Assembly: GCA_004298505.1 (NCBI GenBank)
Contig: SCRO01000077.1
Span: 1 to 33,032, forward strand
Direction of reading: 5' to 3'
DNA length: 33,032 bases
Source of the DNA: Rhodanobacter sp.
Lineage (GTDB): Bacteria; Pseudomonadota; Gammaproteobacteria; Xanthomonadales; Rhodanobacteraceae
Position numbers and translations under genes: made by a program. The notes under the pieces are model-generated. The model was not told the origin of the DNA. It worked only from the letters and a program-made list of their open reading frames with translations, and searched no databases. Below, in pieces: positions 7,420-18,038 of the stretch. Every line of letters starts with the position of its first letter. Within the stretch, counting starts at the first letter, position 1.

Positions 7420-7640
7420 TCAGTAGTTCTGCGAGGTGAACACCAGATCCACCGGCACCGGTACGCTCAGCTGCGCCGCCGGCTGTTGCAGCAGGCTGAC
7501 GTTGGCGTAGTGCGGCGTGGTCACCAGCTCTTTCCAGTTGGCCAGGCTCTTGGCCGAAAATTTCGCACTCTCATCCGGCCAGACCGTGTAGACATGACCG
7601 CTCGGACCCGCATTGTGCTCCCGTGTCGGGACGGCATCCC
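7420..7640 (-). pseudogene. Remnant of a SAM-dependent methyltransferase
   Basis: The minus-strand frame reads GPSGHVYTVWPDESAKFSAK, then LANWKELVTTPHYANVS, and ends PVDLVFTSQNY with a stop at 7422-7420. Intact relatives (a periplasmic or predicted class I methyltransferase group) continue SQNYHD with a further 80 or so residues. Upstream the match fades into a shifted frame with a PAGG trace, where PGGGY is expected. Loss of both ends makes this a pseudogene. The open frame technically extends to 7737, but that part does not resemble the family and overlaps the ribosome binding site of the divergent gene. Confidence 0.6.
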
Positions 7641-7748
7641 CCTGCCGGTTGGCACAGGCAACCCCGCCATTGGACGTACTTTCGCGTGCAGTCGGCCGCG
7701 CACTGCGGTAAAACTGGCGAGTGCCCAACCAGATCACAGGAGCGTTCG

Positions 7749-9113
7749 ATGCGTTCCCACTGGATCCTGATCATCCTCGGCTGTGCGTGGCTGGCCTGCC
7801 CGTGCACGTCGATTCACGCGCAGTCGGCCGCGCAGTGGCGGGCCCGACAGATGGATGCCATGCGCAAGTCGGACTCGATCATGCGCGAGGCCAACCAGCG
7901 TGCCAATATGCTGGCCCAGTTCCAGTTCATGCGCGACGCCTATGTCGGCAACAAGGATCCCGCGTTTCAGCTCATCTTCGGCCAGTACCTCAGCTGGTAT
8001 CAGAGCTTCGTCGGTGACTACCAGGACGCTTCGCGCAGTTTCTCGATAACGGAGGTGGCACAGTCCGGTGATCGCCCTTCCCCACTGAACAACCCGCTCT
8101 ACACCGCCCAGCCGGCGCTGACTGCCATCCCGGAACTGGCCAGGAACTACCGCGCAGTGTTCTTCAATGAAGCACACAACGTCCCGCTCACCCGCACCCT
8201 GACCGTGCAACTTTTGGCCAAATTGCGTGCCGAGGGGTTCGACTACTTTGCCGCGGAAACCGTCTATCAGACGGATACCGGCCTGCAGTCGCGCGGCTAT
8301 CCGATCGGCAAGAGCGGTTTCTACACGGAAGAGCCGATCTGCGCGGAAATGGTGTGCACCGCGCTGCGGCTCGGCTACAAGGTCATTGGTTACGACGCGC
8401 TCTCGGATGCCACTGGCGACGCCCGGGAAGCAGAACAGGCGCGCAACATCTATCGACAAGTCTTCAAGAATGATCCGGGCGCCAAGCTGGTGCTCGACGC
8501 CGGTTATGCGCATATCCTGGAATCAGGCACCTTTCAGGGTGGCTCGTCCATGGCCGAGCATCTGGAGAAGCTGCTCCCTATCGCTGTGCTGACGGTGGAG
8601 CAGACCATGCTGTATGGGCATCCCACCGCCAGCAACAATCATCCGTACTACGCTGCAGTCATGCATCGGTTGCATCCGGAAGCACCCCTGGTTTTCATCA
8701 GCAAGACCGGGCAACCCTGGTCGCTGCGGCCGGGTTACGACATCAGCGTGTGGTTTCCCCCGCAGACCATCCGCCGCGGCCGGCCGACCTGGCTGGCGCT
8801 CGGCGGCGAGCGCAAGGCGTACTACGTCAGTGGCGAAGCGTGCAAGCATCACTTCCCCTGCCTAGTCGAGGCACGTTATGCGAACGAGCGAGACGATGCC
8901 ATCCCGGCCGATCGCCTGGTACTCGATCCGGTGCCGCTTGACGCGTTCCCCGGCGAACGCGTCACGCACGACACACTACCGCCCTATAGTGAACTCTACC
9001 TGCGCCCTGGAAAATATCGTCTGAGCTACACCGACGTAGACGCCACCAAGCTGTACTCGCACAACATCACCAGCGGGAATGCGGACGACGGCGTCACGGG
9101 AGAACCTCGATGA
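7749..9113 (+). CDS. Secreted protein of unknown function, possible ChaN/EreA/TIKI-like fold
   Basis: The 454-aa protein has an N-terminal signal peptide (MRSHWILIILGCAWLACPC, cleavage probably after HA at 23-24). The main domain has FFNEAHN at about 138-144, FDYFAAETV at 164-172, FYTEEPICAEMVCTALRLGYKVIGYD at 191-216 and LVLDAGYAHILE at 247-258. This resembles the pattern of conserved E/H residues and GxxHxxE seen in ChaN, erythromycin-esterase and TraB/TIKI-like proteins, but I cannot assign a family firmly. ATG 7749 follows AGGAG at 7738-7742. Its stop overlaps the start of the broken M28 peptidase gene (ATGA at 9110-9113), so the two were once co-translated. Confidence 0.75.
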   Translation: MRSHWILIILGCAWLACPCTSIHAQSAAQWRARQMDAMRKSDSIMREANQRANMLAQFQFMRDAYVGNKDPAFQLIFGQYLSWYQSFVGDYQDASRSFSITEVAQSGDRPSPLNNPLYTAQPALTAIPELARNYRAVFFNEAHNVPLTRTLTVQLLAKLRAEGFDYFAAETVYQTDTGLQSRGYPIGKSGFYTEEPICAEMVCTALRLGYKVIGYDALSDATGDAREAEQARNIYRQVFKNDPGAKLVLDAGYAHILESGTFQGGSSMAEHLEKLLPIAVLTVEQTMLYGHPTASNNHPYYAAVMHRLHPEAPLVFISKTGQPWSLRPGYDISVWFPPQTIRRGRPTWLALGGERKAYYVSGEACKHHFPCLVEARYANERDDAIPADRLVLDPVPLDAFPGERVTHDTLPPYSELYLRPGKYRLSYTDVDATKLYSHNITSGNADDGVTGEPR

Positions 9114-10427
9114 CCCGAACGAGATTACGTGTGGTGCTGGCCGTCGCCAGCGCGCTGGTGACCTTCACGGCAATCGCCACCGAAGCCCCCCACCAGGCAG
9201 GCAGCAACATGCTCGGCTTTACGCCCGCCAGCGCCGCCGCCCAGCTCAGTCTGGAGCAACGCTTCGATGCCCAGCTCGACCCCGCCGACCAGCACGCCTG
9301 GATGAAACAGATGTCGTCCGAGCCGAACCAGGTCGGTTCGCCGTATGACAAGGCGAATGCCGAGTCCATGCTGAAAAAGTTCCGCGAATGGGGCTGGGAC
9401 GCGCATATCGAGCAGTTCGACGTGCTGTATCCGACGCCGAAGAAGGTGGCGCTGGAATTGCTCGGCCCGCGTCCATTCACCGCCACCCTGCATGAGCCGC
9501 CGATCCCCGGCGATGCCAGCTCCAGCCTGCCCGGCGCGTTGCCGCCTTACAACGTCTACGGCGGCAACGGCGACGTCACCGCCGAAGGCGTGTAGCGCGG
9601 CTCGGTGGCAGACATACAAGCAGTACCCCGGCGACCCGCTCACCCCCGGCATCGGCTCCACGCCCGGTGCCAAGCACCTCGCGATCAAGGATGCGAAGAC
9701 AGTGCTGAAGATCCCGGTGCTGCCGATCTCCTATGCCGACGCCACGCCGTTGCTGCAAGCGCTGGGTGGCCCGGTGGCCCCAGCCAACTGGCGCGGCTCG
9801 CTGCCGTTGACCTATCACGTCGGACCAAGCTCGGCGAAAACACACCTGACCGTGCTGTCGGACTGGAGCCGCAAGCCGATCTACGACGTGATCGCGAAAA
9901 TCAAGGGCACGACCGCGCCGGATCAATGGATCATTCGTGGCAACCACCACGATGGCTGGGTCTTCGGCGCCTGGGATCCGCTGGCCGGCAATGTCGCCCT
10001 GATGGCCGAAGCCAAGGCCATCGGCGGCCTGCTCAAGCAGGGCTGGCGGCCAAAGCGCACGCTGGTCTACGCCAGTTGGGACGGCGAGGAGCCGGGCCTG
10101 CTCGGTTCCACCGAATGGGCCGAGACGCATGCGCAGGAGCTGCAGGCCAAGGCCGTGCTGTATGTCAATTCGGACACCAACGGACGCGGCTTCCTCGGCG
10201 CTGGCGGCAGCCATTCGCTGCAGCACCTGGTCAACCAGGTCGCTGCTGGCGTGACCGATCCGCAAACCCACGTCAGCGTGAGGGAACGCCTGCGTACGCG
10301 CATGATGATCCAAGGCAGCAACAGGGATGCGACCCTGGACGCTGGTAGCCGCCGGCGCGTTGCGGCACTGGCGGCGCGCGTTCGGAAGCTGATCGACGGC
10401 GCGTCGCCGGCCGGTCTCAGTCCGTGA
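9110..10427 (+). pseudogene. Broken M28-family (glutamate carboxypeptidase II-like) peptidase gene
   Basis: The 5' part (9110-9595) encodes a signal peptide and the start of an M28 peptidase (QMSSEPNQVGSPYDKANAES, FDVLYPTPKKVALEL) and stops at TAG 9593-9595. The next codons encode RGSVADI, then the frame shifts into YPGDPLTPGIGSTPGA. The piece between the stop and RGSVAD, normally the protease-associated segment, is missing. The metal-binding core survives as NHHDGWVFGAWDPLAGN and SWDGEEPGLLGSTEW, but the sequence breaks again near 10300, so the third metal ligand and the dimerisation domain are lost. The last bases overlap the end of proA. At least two deletions and one frameshift rule out a working enzyme. 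Confidence 0.88.
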
Positions 10428-11709
10428 GCTTGGGGGCAGCTGTGGAGATTCGGCTTTCGGCGTGCCGCACCTGTCCTTCCCCGCGCAGCACGAAGCGCTC
10501 GATCGTCAGCGCCTCCGCGCCCATCGGCCCGTATGCGTGCAGACGCGTGGTGGAGATGCCGATCTCGGCGCCCAGACCCAGCTCGCCGCCATCGCTGAAG
10601 CGCGAGGAGGTATTCACCATCACCACCGCCGAGCGCAGCGCATGCACGAAGCGTTCGGCGACCTCCGGGTCTTCGGTGGCGATCACTTCGGTGTGGTCCG
10701 AACCGTAGCGGCGGATATGCGCGAGCGCCTCCTCCAGGCTGTCCACCACGCCCACCGTCAGCTTGAGGCTGAGAAACTCGGCGGCGAAATCGTCATCGTT
10801 GGCCGGCGCCATCCCCGGGCAAAGCAAGCACGAACGCTGGTCGCCAAGCAGTTCCACGCCGCGTTGCTGCAAGGCTTTTGCCGCGCGCGGCAGAAACACT
10901 GCGGCGACATCGGCATGCACCAGCAGGGTCTCCAGCGCATTGCAGGCAGACGGGCGCGAGACCTTGCCGTCGATCAGGATGTCCAGTGCCTTGTCCAGGT
11001 CGGCATGGGCATCGACGTAGAGATGGCACACGCCCTTGTAGTGCTTGATCACCGGCACGCGCGCGTGCTCGGTGACGAAGCGGATCAGGCCCTCGCCACC
11101 GCGCGGGATAATCAGGTCGACGATGTCGGACAACTGCATCAACTCGAGCATCGCCTCGCGGCTGAGGTCGTCCAGCAGCATCAGCGCGTGTTCGGACAGG
11201 CCAGCCTCACGCAAGGCGCCGCGCAGGCAGGCGGCGATCGCCTGATTGGAGCGTATGGCCTCCGAGCCACCGCGCAGAATCACCCCGTTACCGGCCTTGA
11301 GACACAGCGCCGCGGCATCGGCGGTAACGTTGGGGCGTGCCTCGTAGATCATCGCGATCACGCCCAGCGGGACGCGCACGCGCTCGATCGTGAAACCCTT
11401 GCTCGAGCGCTCGCTGCGCGTCACCTGACCGACCGGGTCGGGGAGCTCGGCCACCTGGCGCAGGGCTTCGGCAATGCCGTGGACGCGCCCCTCATCCAGC
11501 GCGAGCCGATCGAGCATGGCTTCGCCGAGGCCTTTCTCGCGTGCTGCTTGCATGTCTTTGGCGTTAGCCGCCAGGATCGTCGTGGTCTGTGCGTCGAGTG
11601 CGTCGGCCATTGAGCGCAGCAAGCTGTTCTTGGCATCGGTCGACAGCCCGGCAACCTGCACGGCCGCTTGCTGGCAAAGAAGCGCGGCATCGCGCACGGA
11701 CCCATTCAT
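10417..11709 (-). CDS. proA: Glutamate-5-semialdehyde dehydrogenase (gamma-glutamyl phosphate reductase)
   Basis: The 430-aa enzyme reduces gamma-glutamyl phosphate to glutamate-5-semialdehyde with NADPH, the second step of proline synthesis. Conserved blocks are [41 protein letters not shown] and [27 protein letters not shown] carries the catalytic Cys256, and [20 protein letters not shown] lies near the C-terminus. The start codon overlaps the stop of the upstream proB (ATGA around 11706-11709), so translation is probably coupled. It is the last gene of the arginine-proline run. Confidence 0.96.
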   Translation of the reverse strand: MNGSVRDAALLCQQAAVQVAGLSTDAKNSLLRSMADALDAQTTTILAANAKDMQAAREKGLGEAMLDRLALDEGRVHGIAEALRQVAELPDPVGQVTRSERSSKGFTIERVRVPLGVIAMIYEARPNVTADAAALCLKAGNGVILRGGSEAIRSNQAIAACLRGALREAGLSEHALMLLDDLSREAMLELMQLSDIVDLIIPRGGEGLIRFVTEHARVPVIKHYKGVCHLYVDAHADLDKALDILIDGKVSRPSACNALETLLVHADVAAVFLPRAAKALQQRGVELLGDQRSCLLCPGMAPANDDDFAAEFLSLKLTVGVVDSLEEALAHIRRYGSDHTEVIATEDPEVAERFVHALRSAVVMVNTSSRFSDGGELGLGAEIGISTTRLHAYGPMGAEALTIERFVLRGEGQVRHAESRISTAAPKLTD

Positions 11710-12869
11710 GAAATCACTCCCGAATCAATGGTGACGACCAGGTCGTCGCGATGCACGATGCTCTCGCCGTAGCTGTAACCGAGCCGCTGCCGGATATCGC
11801 GCGTATGACTGCCCGCGAGCTGGTTGATCTCGGCGGCACCGTACTGGGTGATGCCCCGGGCGACAACATAGGGCTCGCCATCGGGACTGTCGCCCACGAT
11901 CTCGACCATGTCGCCTCGATGGAACTCGCCGACCGCGTCGATAACGCCCTTGGGCAACAGCGACGCGCCGCCCTCCCTGAGCGCACGCGCTGCGCCGGCG
12001 TCGACATGGATGCAGCCTGGCACCGCCGGCACCTGCAGCAACCAGTACTTGCGCGCCTGCATGCGGGTGGCGCTGGTGCGCAGCAAGGTGCCATGCAGCA
12101 AGTCGCGTGACAGCAAGTTGACCACCTCGCCATCGCGGCCATTGAACAGGATGGTCTGGATACCGGCTGCGGCGGCCTTCTCGGCGGCTTCCAGCTTGGT
12201 GCGCATGCCGCCGGTGCCGACCTGGGTGCCGGCGGCACCGGCCATGCCCATGATCGCGGCGGTCAGTTCGTGCACTTCGTCGATCGGCTGGGCATCGGGA
12301 TTGCTGCGCGGGTCGGCCGTGTACAGGCCATCGATGTCGGTAGCGATCAACAGCATGTCGGCATCGACCAGCGCGGCGACGATGGCGGCCAGGTTGTCGT
12401 TGTCGCCCAGGGTGAGCTCGTCCACCGCCACGGTGTCGTTCTCGTTCACCACCGGCATCACGTTGTAGGCGAGCAACTCGCTCAGGGTGGCGCGGGCGTT
12501 GAGATAGCGGCGCCGGTCGCGCAGGTCGTCATGGGTCAGCAGCACTTGCGCCAGTGGGCGGTCGAACAGGCGTTGCCACAAGGCCACGGTTTGGGTCTGG
12601 CCCAGCGCGGCCATCGCCTGTCGCGCGGCGTTGCTGGTGTCTTCCGGCAGATGCTGCATCAGCAGGCGCCCGGCCGCGACAGCGCCGGACGATACCAGCA
12701 CGATCTCGCGACCGGAGGCATGACACGATGCGATGAACTGTGCCAGGCCCAGTGCATAACGGGTGCTCAAGCCACCGCTGTCGGCAGCGAGCAGGCTGCT
12801 GCCCACCTTGAGTACGGCACGCCGCCATGGCGGCACGGTTTGCTGGCGAAATTTTCGTAGCTGGGTCAT
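11706..12869 (-). CDS. proB: Glutamate 5-kinase, operon copy next to proA
   Basis: The 387-aa enzyme phosphorylates glutamate at the gamma-carboxyl, the first and feedback-controlled step of proline synthesis. The amino-acid-kinase domain shows [49 protein letters not shown] and [19 protein letters not shown] domain follows from about residue 290 ([25 protein letters not shown]). The start ATG 12869 has GAGG a few bases upstream; the open frame extends back into the other proB but without kinase-like sequence. The stop overlaps proA. This is one of two tandem ProB proteins; its coupling to proA suggests it is the ancestral partner. Confidence 0.94.
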   Translation of the reverse strand: MTQLRKFRQQTVPPWRRAVLKVGSSLLAADSGGLSTRYALGLAQFIASCHASGREIVLVSSGAVAAGRLLMQHLPEDTSNAARQAMAALGQTQTVALWQRLFDRPLAQVLLTHDDLRDRRRYLNARATLSELLAYNVMPVVNENDTVAVDELTLGDNDNLAAIVAALVDADMLLIATDIDGLYTADPRSNPDAQPIDEVHELTAAIMGMAGAAGTQVGTGGMRTKLEAAEKAAAAGIQTILFNGRDGEVVNLLSRDLLHGTLLRTSATRMQARKYWLLQVPAVPGCIHVDAGAARALREGGASLLPKGVIDAVGEFHRGDMVEIVGDSPDGEPYVVARGITQYGAAEINQLAGSHTRDIRQRLGYSYGESIVHRDDLVVTIDSGVIS

Positions 12870-13014
12870 CGTCCTCGCGCAGGTCGGCATTGAAAACTTA
12901 TCTACTGTGGTATGGGGATGATGATCGCGATTGCAACCGCGAAGCGACCGGACCATCGCGCTGCATCCTGGTGAACTGCCTGCCTGCGGCAGCGTTGAGC
13001 AGGCGCAGCAAGCA

Positions 13015-14166
13015 TCAAGCGATGCCTGGCAGCAGGTGATCGGGCAGGTTCGCCAGATCGTCACGATGCACCACCTCGGCGCCGTAGCTGTAACCGAGCA
13101 GGGACTCGATTTCGCGACTGTGCCGTCCAACCAGGCGGCGTACCTCGGCCGCGGCGTACTGACTCAGGCCGCGCGCGATCCGGTGCTCATCGATGTCGAC
13201 GATCTCCACCAGATCACCACGCTGGAACTCACCGTCGGCCGCGATGATGCCCCCCGGCAGCAGCGACGCATGACCGCGACTGAGCGCTCTCGCGGCGCCA
13301 CCGTCAACGCGAATACGACCGCTCGCCGTGGGGGCATGCAGCAGCCAGTATTTGCGCGCCTGCATGCGCCCGTGTGGCGCGCAGACTAGGGTGCCGCGTA
13401 GTCGTCCTTCGGTCAATACCTGCACCGCGTCCGCATCGCGGCCGTTGAAAAGCACGGTCGGAATTCCCGCCGCGCCAGCCTTCTCCGCGGCCTCCAGCTT
13501 GGTGCGCATGCCGCCGGTACCGACCGCACTGCCACTGCCGCCAGCCATCGCCAGCACCGCCGGCGACATCGCCTCGACCCGCGCGATCGGAGTAGCTGCG
13601 GGATCGCGCCGTGGATCGGCGCTGTACAAGGCGTCGACGTCGGAGGCGATCAGCAACAGATCGGCATCCACCAGCGCAGCGACGATTGCCGCGAGATTAT
13701 CGTTGTCGCCAAGCTTGAGTTCATCCACCGCCACGGTATCGTTCTCGTTGACCACCGGCAGCGCCCCCAACGCCAACAGGCCTTGCAGGGTCGCCCGCGC
13801 ATTGAGATAGCGGCGACGATTGCGCAGATCGTCATGGGTCAGCAGGACTTGCGCCACCGGCCGTGCCGACAGCGACTGCCACAACACGATCATTGGCGCC
13901 TGACCCAGCGCAGCCATCGCCTGGCGTGCAGCCAGATCGCGGCCCGGTGCTGCTCGCGCGTGCAACAGCGCGCGGCCGGCAGCCACCGCACCGGAAGACA
14001 CCAGCACCACCTGTCGACCAGCGGCATGGCTGGCGGTAATGAACGCGGCCAGCGCCGTGACGAAGCGCGGCGTGAGGCCGCCACCATCGGCAGCCAGCAG
14101 GCTGCTGCCAACCTTGAGCACGGCGCGTCGCCATGTCGGCAGGACTTGAATTGGCAGCTGGTTCAT
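13015..14166 (-). CDS. proB: Glutamate 5-kinase, second tandem copy
   Basis: The 383-aa protein begins [20 protein letters not shown] and has every kinase motif of its neighbour ([55 protein letters not shown]) and a complete PUA domain. By eye the two agree at roughly two thirds of positions, with differences spread throughout, so the duplication is not recent and both copies look functional. It lies 139 bp after argH and 145 bp before the other proB. The two may differ in proline feedback sensitivity. An upstream extension to 14316 is possible but unlike any ProB N-terminus. Confidence 0.92.
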   Translation of the reverse strand: MNQLPIQVLPTWRRAVLKVGSSLLAADGGGLTPRFVTALAAFITASHAAGRQVVLVSSGAVAAGRALLHARAAPGRDLAARQAMAALGQAPMIVLWQSLSARPVAQVLLTHDDLRNRRRYLNARATLQGLLALGALPVVNENDTVAVDELKLGDNDNLAAIVAALVDADLLLIASDVDALYSADPRRDPAATPIARVEAMSPAVLAMAGGSGSAVGTGGMRTKLEAAEKAGAAGIPTVLFNGRDADAVQVLTEGRLRGTLVCAPHGRMQARKYWLLHAPTASGRIRVDGGAARALSRGHASLLPGGIIAADGEFQRGDLVEIVDIDEHRIARGLSQYAAAEVRRLVGRHSREIESLLGYSYGAEVVHRDDLANLPDHLLPGIA

Positions 14167-14305
14167 GCAGCACCCGGGGTTCGCTCGCGCTGGCGCTTGG
14201 GCGCACAGATCAGCATGAACCGGAGCTCTGCGCGGCAAGCACCGCTGCATTGATCGTTGCGCGCGTTGCCCGTACTGATAAACGGCATGACCTGCATTCC
14301 CTTCT

Positions 14306-15601
<1,296 letters not shown>

Positions 15602-15624
15602 GGTCTGTCCTTCGCTCGGTGCTC

Positions 15625-15712
15625 CGTAGGCGCCCGCTGGCGGGCGATGCCGTTGGTCTGATGCACGATGAAGAATCGGATCAAGAGCATCGCCCGCGAG
15701 CGGGCTCCTACG
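15625..15712. repeat. Inverted pair of REP palindromes between argC and argH
   Basis: Two units of about 26 bp in opposite orientation, at 15625-15650 and 15687-15712, carry CGTAGG.GCCCGC..GCGGGCGATGC. Each folds on itself through CCCGC/GCGGG and the two also pair with each other. The second unit overlaps the last bases of argC, whose stop codon is 15710-15708. Such pairs often stabilise or reduce downstream mRNA within an operon. Confidence 0.8.
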
Positions 15713-16694
15713 TCGGTTGTTGGTCGTTTACGGCTGGTGATTCGATCGGAATCGCGGTGTATTCGTCCACACCGATCGCGCGGTTGATGTTCTGCATCGC
15801 CTGGGTGGCGGCACCCTTGAGCAGATTGTCCAGCGTCGCCACGATCACTACGCGCCTGCCGTCGGCCGCCATCGCAAAGCCACCGATCTCAGCCTGGTGG
15901 CGATGCGCAATCCGGCTGACCCAGGGCGCCTCGTCGGACACATGGACCAACTTCTCACCGTCGTACGCCGCACGAAAGCGCTGCAACACCTCCTCGCGCT
16001 GCAGCGGGCGGGCGAGGTACAGGTTGCTGGTGACGGTAAGTCCGCGAAAGTGCGGTGCCACATGCGGCATGAACTCCACGGGTATGCCAAGTCGAAACGA
16101 GGCTTCCTTCTCGTGCGTGTGCCCGGTGAGCGCATACGGGATCAGGTTGTCGCGCAGCTTGTCCGGGTCGTTCTTGTCCGAGGGTGTAGTACCTGCGCCG
16201 GAGTAGCCGGACACGCCAAAGCACACTGGCGGCGCGGCCAGCAGGTCCTTCAGCGGCGCAATGGCCAGCTGCATGGCAGTCGCATAGCAGCCCGGGTTGC
16301 TGATTCGTCGCTCACCGCGCCAGAGCTCGCGGGTGAGCTCCGGCAGGCCGTAGTACCAGCGTTCGTCGAAACGGAAATCGGCCGACAGGTCCAGGATCAG
16401 TGGATCGACACCGGCCGCGTCGAACGCATCCACGCAGGCGCCGGCCTTGCCGTTGGGCAGCGCCAAGATCACCACGTCGGCACCAAGTTTCGGCAGGTCC
16501 TCGGGCGCGGGCGCGCTGTAGCAGAGGTCACCGTGGTACTCGGCAACGTGGGCGTCGACGCGCTGGCCGTCCAGCTCGCGCGAGGAGACGAAGGCCAGCT
16601 CCAGCGCGGGATGCGCCGCAATCATGCGGATCAGCTCCGTACCGGTGTGGCCCCGCGCGCCAACAATGCCAATGCGCTTTGTGCTGCTATCCAT
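15708..16694 (-). CDS. argC: N-acetyl-gamma-glutamyl-phosphate reductase
   Basis: The 328-aa enzyme reduces N-acetylglutamyl phosphate to the semialdehyde with NADPH. The nucleotide-binding N-terminus is [18 protein letters not shown], and the catalytic cysteine is Cys136 in [37 protein letters not shown] and [15 protein letters not shown] are further family blocks. The start lies 3 bp past the stop of the NAGS/K gene. The stop is inside a REP unit. Confidence 0.95.
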   Translation of the reverse strand: MDSSTKRIGIVGARGHTGTELIRMIAAHPALELAFVSSRELDGQRVDAHVAEYHGDLCYSAPAPEDLPKLGADVVILALPNGKAGACVDAFDAAGVDPLILDLSADFRFDERWYYGLPELTRELWRGERRISNPGCYATAMQLAIAPLKDLLAAPPVCFGVSGYSGAGTTPSDKNDPDKLRDNLIPYALTGHTHEKEASFRLGIPVEFMPHVAPHFRGLTVTSNLYLARPLQREEVLQRFRAAYDGEKLVHVSDEAPWVSRIAHRHQAEIGGFAMAADGRRVVIVATLDNLLKGAATQAMQNINRAIGVDEYTAIPIESPAVNDQQPT

Positions 16695-16697
16695 GAC

Positions 16698-18023
16698 TCA
16701 GTCCATCAGGGTGGGTTGACGTCGCGCGCAATGTGTCACGCAGCGGAAAATCGTGTCCAGATCGTCGATGCCATACCAGAACACCTTCCAGCGCGGCTGC
16801 TTGATGCAGCCATCGGACTCGGCGTAGTAGAACGGGTTCACGGCGTTGCCGTGGCGCGAGCGCCAGAACAGCCGCGGGTTCTGCTCACGCATCACCTGCC
16901 ACACGGCACGGCCCAGACCCTCGCCCTGCGCATCGTCGAGCACTGCGAACTTGTCCAGGTATACGAGCCCCTCTTCCTTGATGAGTATCATCGCGGTTCG
17001 ATAGTTCTCGCTGACATAGATGCGAAACGGGACCGTGCGCTCGAAGTAATCCGCCACCAGGGTACGGCCAAAACTCGACTCGATCAGCCCGCGCATGCGC
17101 GAGCGGTCGATGTCGGCCCACGAATCGAATTGCAGCACTTTCTCGCCGCGCCGGACCAGAGTGCCCGACCCCTTGTGGGTGAACAGTTCCTTGGCCAGTT
17201 CGGACGGTCGGGTGATCGACACCGACGAGGTCAACGGCAGGTCCGCCAGCAGGTCGGCGATCTGGCGGATCTTCAGCCGCATGCCACCGTTGAGCCACGG
17301 CTGCGCCATCAAGTGCTCGAGCTCGGTGCTGAGGTTGATCGAGTCAATCAGCTTGCCCTTGTCATCGAGCAAGCCGCCCGTGCCGGTGAGGAAGATGATC
17401 TTGTACGGCCGCAGCACGCGCACCAGTTCATTGGCGGCGATATCGGCATTGATGTTGAGGATCTGCCCTTCATCCGTTTCGCCCAGGCTGGCGATCACCG
17501 GGATCGAGTTCGCGCGCAGGCTGGCCTCGATCGGCGCGAGCTGGACACTGCGCACCTTGCCGACCAGGCCGTAGGTGTCGCGATCCAGATAATCGGCGCT
17601 GAACACGCCACTGCCCACCGAAGTGGCGCGGGTATCCATCGACTGCAACGCCTCGACCAGCTTCAGGTTCTGCTGCTGGAACACGCGGCGCACGATACCC
17701 AATGATCTTGGCGACGTCACCCGCAAACCATCGATGGTGTGCTTCTCGATGCCGGCGGCGGCCAGCTCCGCGTCCAGCTGCGGGCCGGCGCCGTGCAGCA
17801 CGATCGGCGTCAGCCCCACCTGCTGCAGGAAGGTCAGCGACGAGGCCAGGTCGACCAGTTCGTCGCGCAGCACCGCCCCCCCGACCTTGACCACGGCGAA
17901 GCGTTTGGCATCGACCTCGGAGAAGCGCTTGAGGTACTGCTGGATTTCCTTCGCGCTGCCCATGCTCGAAAGCAACCGCACGATGGTTTGCCGCGTGTTG
18001 TTATGAGTCTTGCGCGTTTCCAT
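16698..18023 (-). CDS. argB: Bifunctional N-acetylglutamate synthase/kinase (ArgA-ArgB fusion)
   Basis: The 441-aa protein joins an amino-acid-kinase domain (about 1-290) to a GNAT acetyltransferase domain (about 300-440). The kinase part has [43 protein letters not shown] and [16 protein letters not shown]. The acetyltransferase part has [23 protein letters not shown], where the QGEGLGRA loop binds acetyl-CoA, and [16 protein letters not shown]. This architecture and length match the Xanthomonas/Xylella NAGS/K, which makes and then phosphorylates N-acetylglutamate and is inhibited by arginine. It replaces separate argA and argB genes. The deacetylase gene ends 15 bp upstream. Confidence 0.94.
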   Translation of the reverse strand: METRKTHNNTRQTIVRLLSSMGSAKEIQQYLKRFSEVDAKRFAVVKVGGAVLRDELVDLASSLTFLQQVGLTPIVLHGAGPQLDAELAAAGIEKHTIDGLRVTSPRSLGIVRRVFQQQNLKLVEALQSMDTRATSVGSGVFSADYLDRDTYGLVGKVRSVQLAPIEASLRANSIPVIASLGETDEGQILNINADIAANELVRVLRPYKIIFLTGTGGLLDDKGKLIDSINLSTELEHLMAQPWLNGGMRLKIRQIADLLADLPLTSSVSITRPSELAKELFTHKGSGTLVRRGEKVLQFDSWADIDRSRMRGLIESSFGRTLVADYFERTVPFRIYVSENYRTAMILIKEEGLVYLDKFAVLDDAQGEGLGRAVWQVMREQNPRLFWRSRHGNAVNPFYYAESDGCIKQPRWKVFWYGIDDLDTIFRCVTHCARRQPTLMD

Positions 18024-18038
18024 GTTTATTCCTTGCGT

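Noticed and set aside
12870-13014. A remnant gene or promoter between the two proB genes
   Set aside because: Only weak -10/-35 look-alikes and short stems were found; nothing supports a separate feature.
15897-17705. Long open plus-strand frame (about 600 codons) opposite argC and the NAGS/K gene
   Set aside because: Antisense shadow of two clearly conserved arginine genes.
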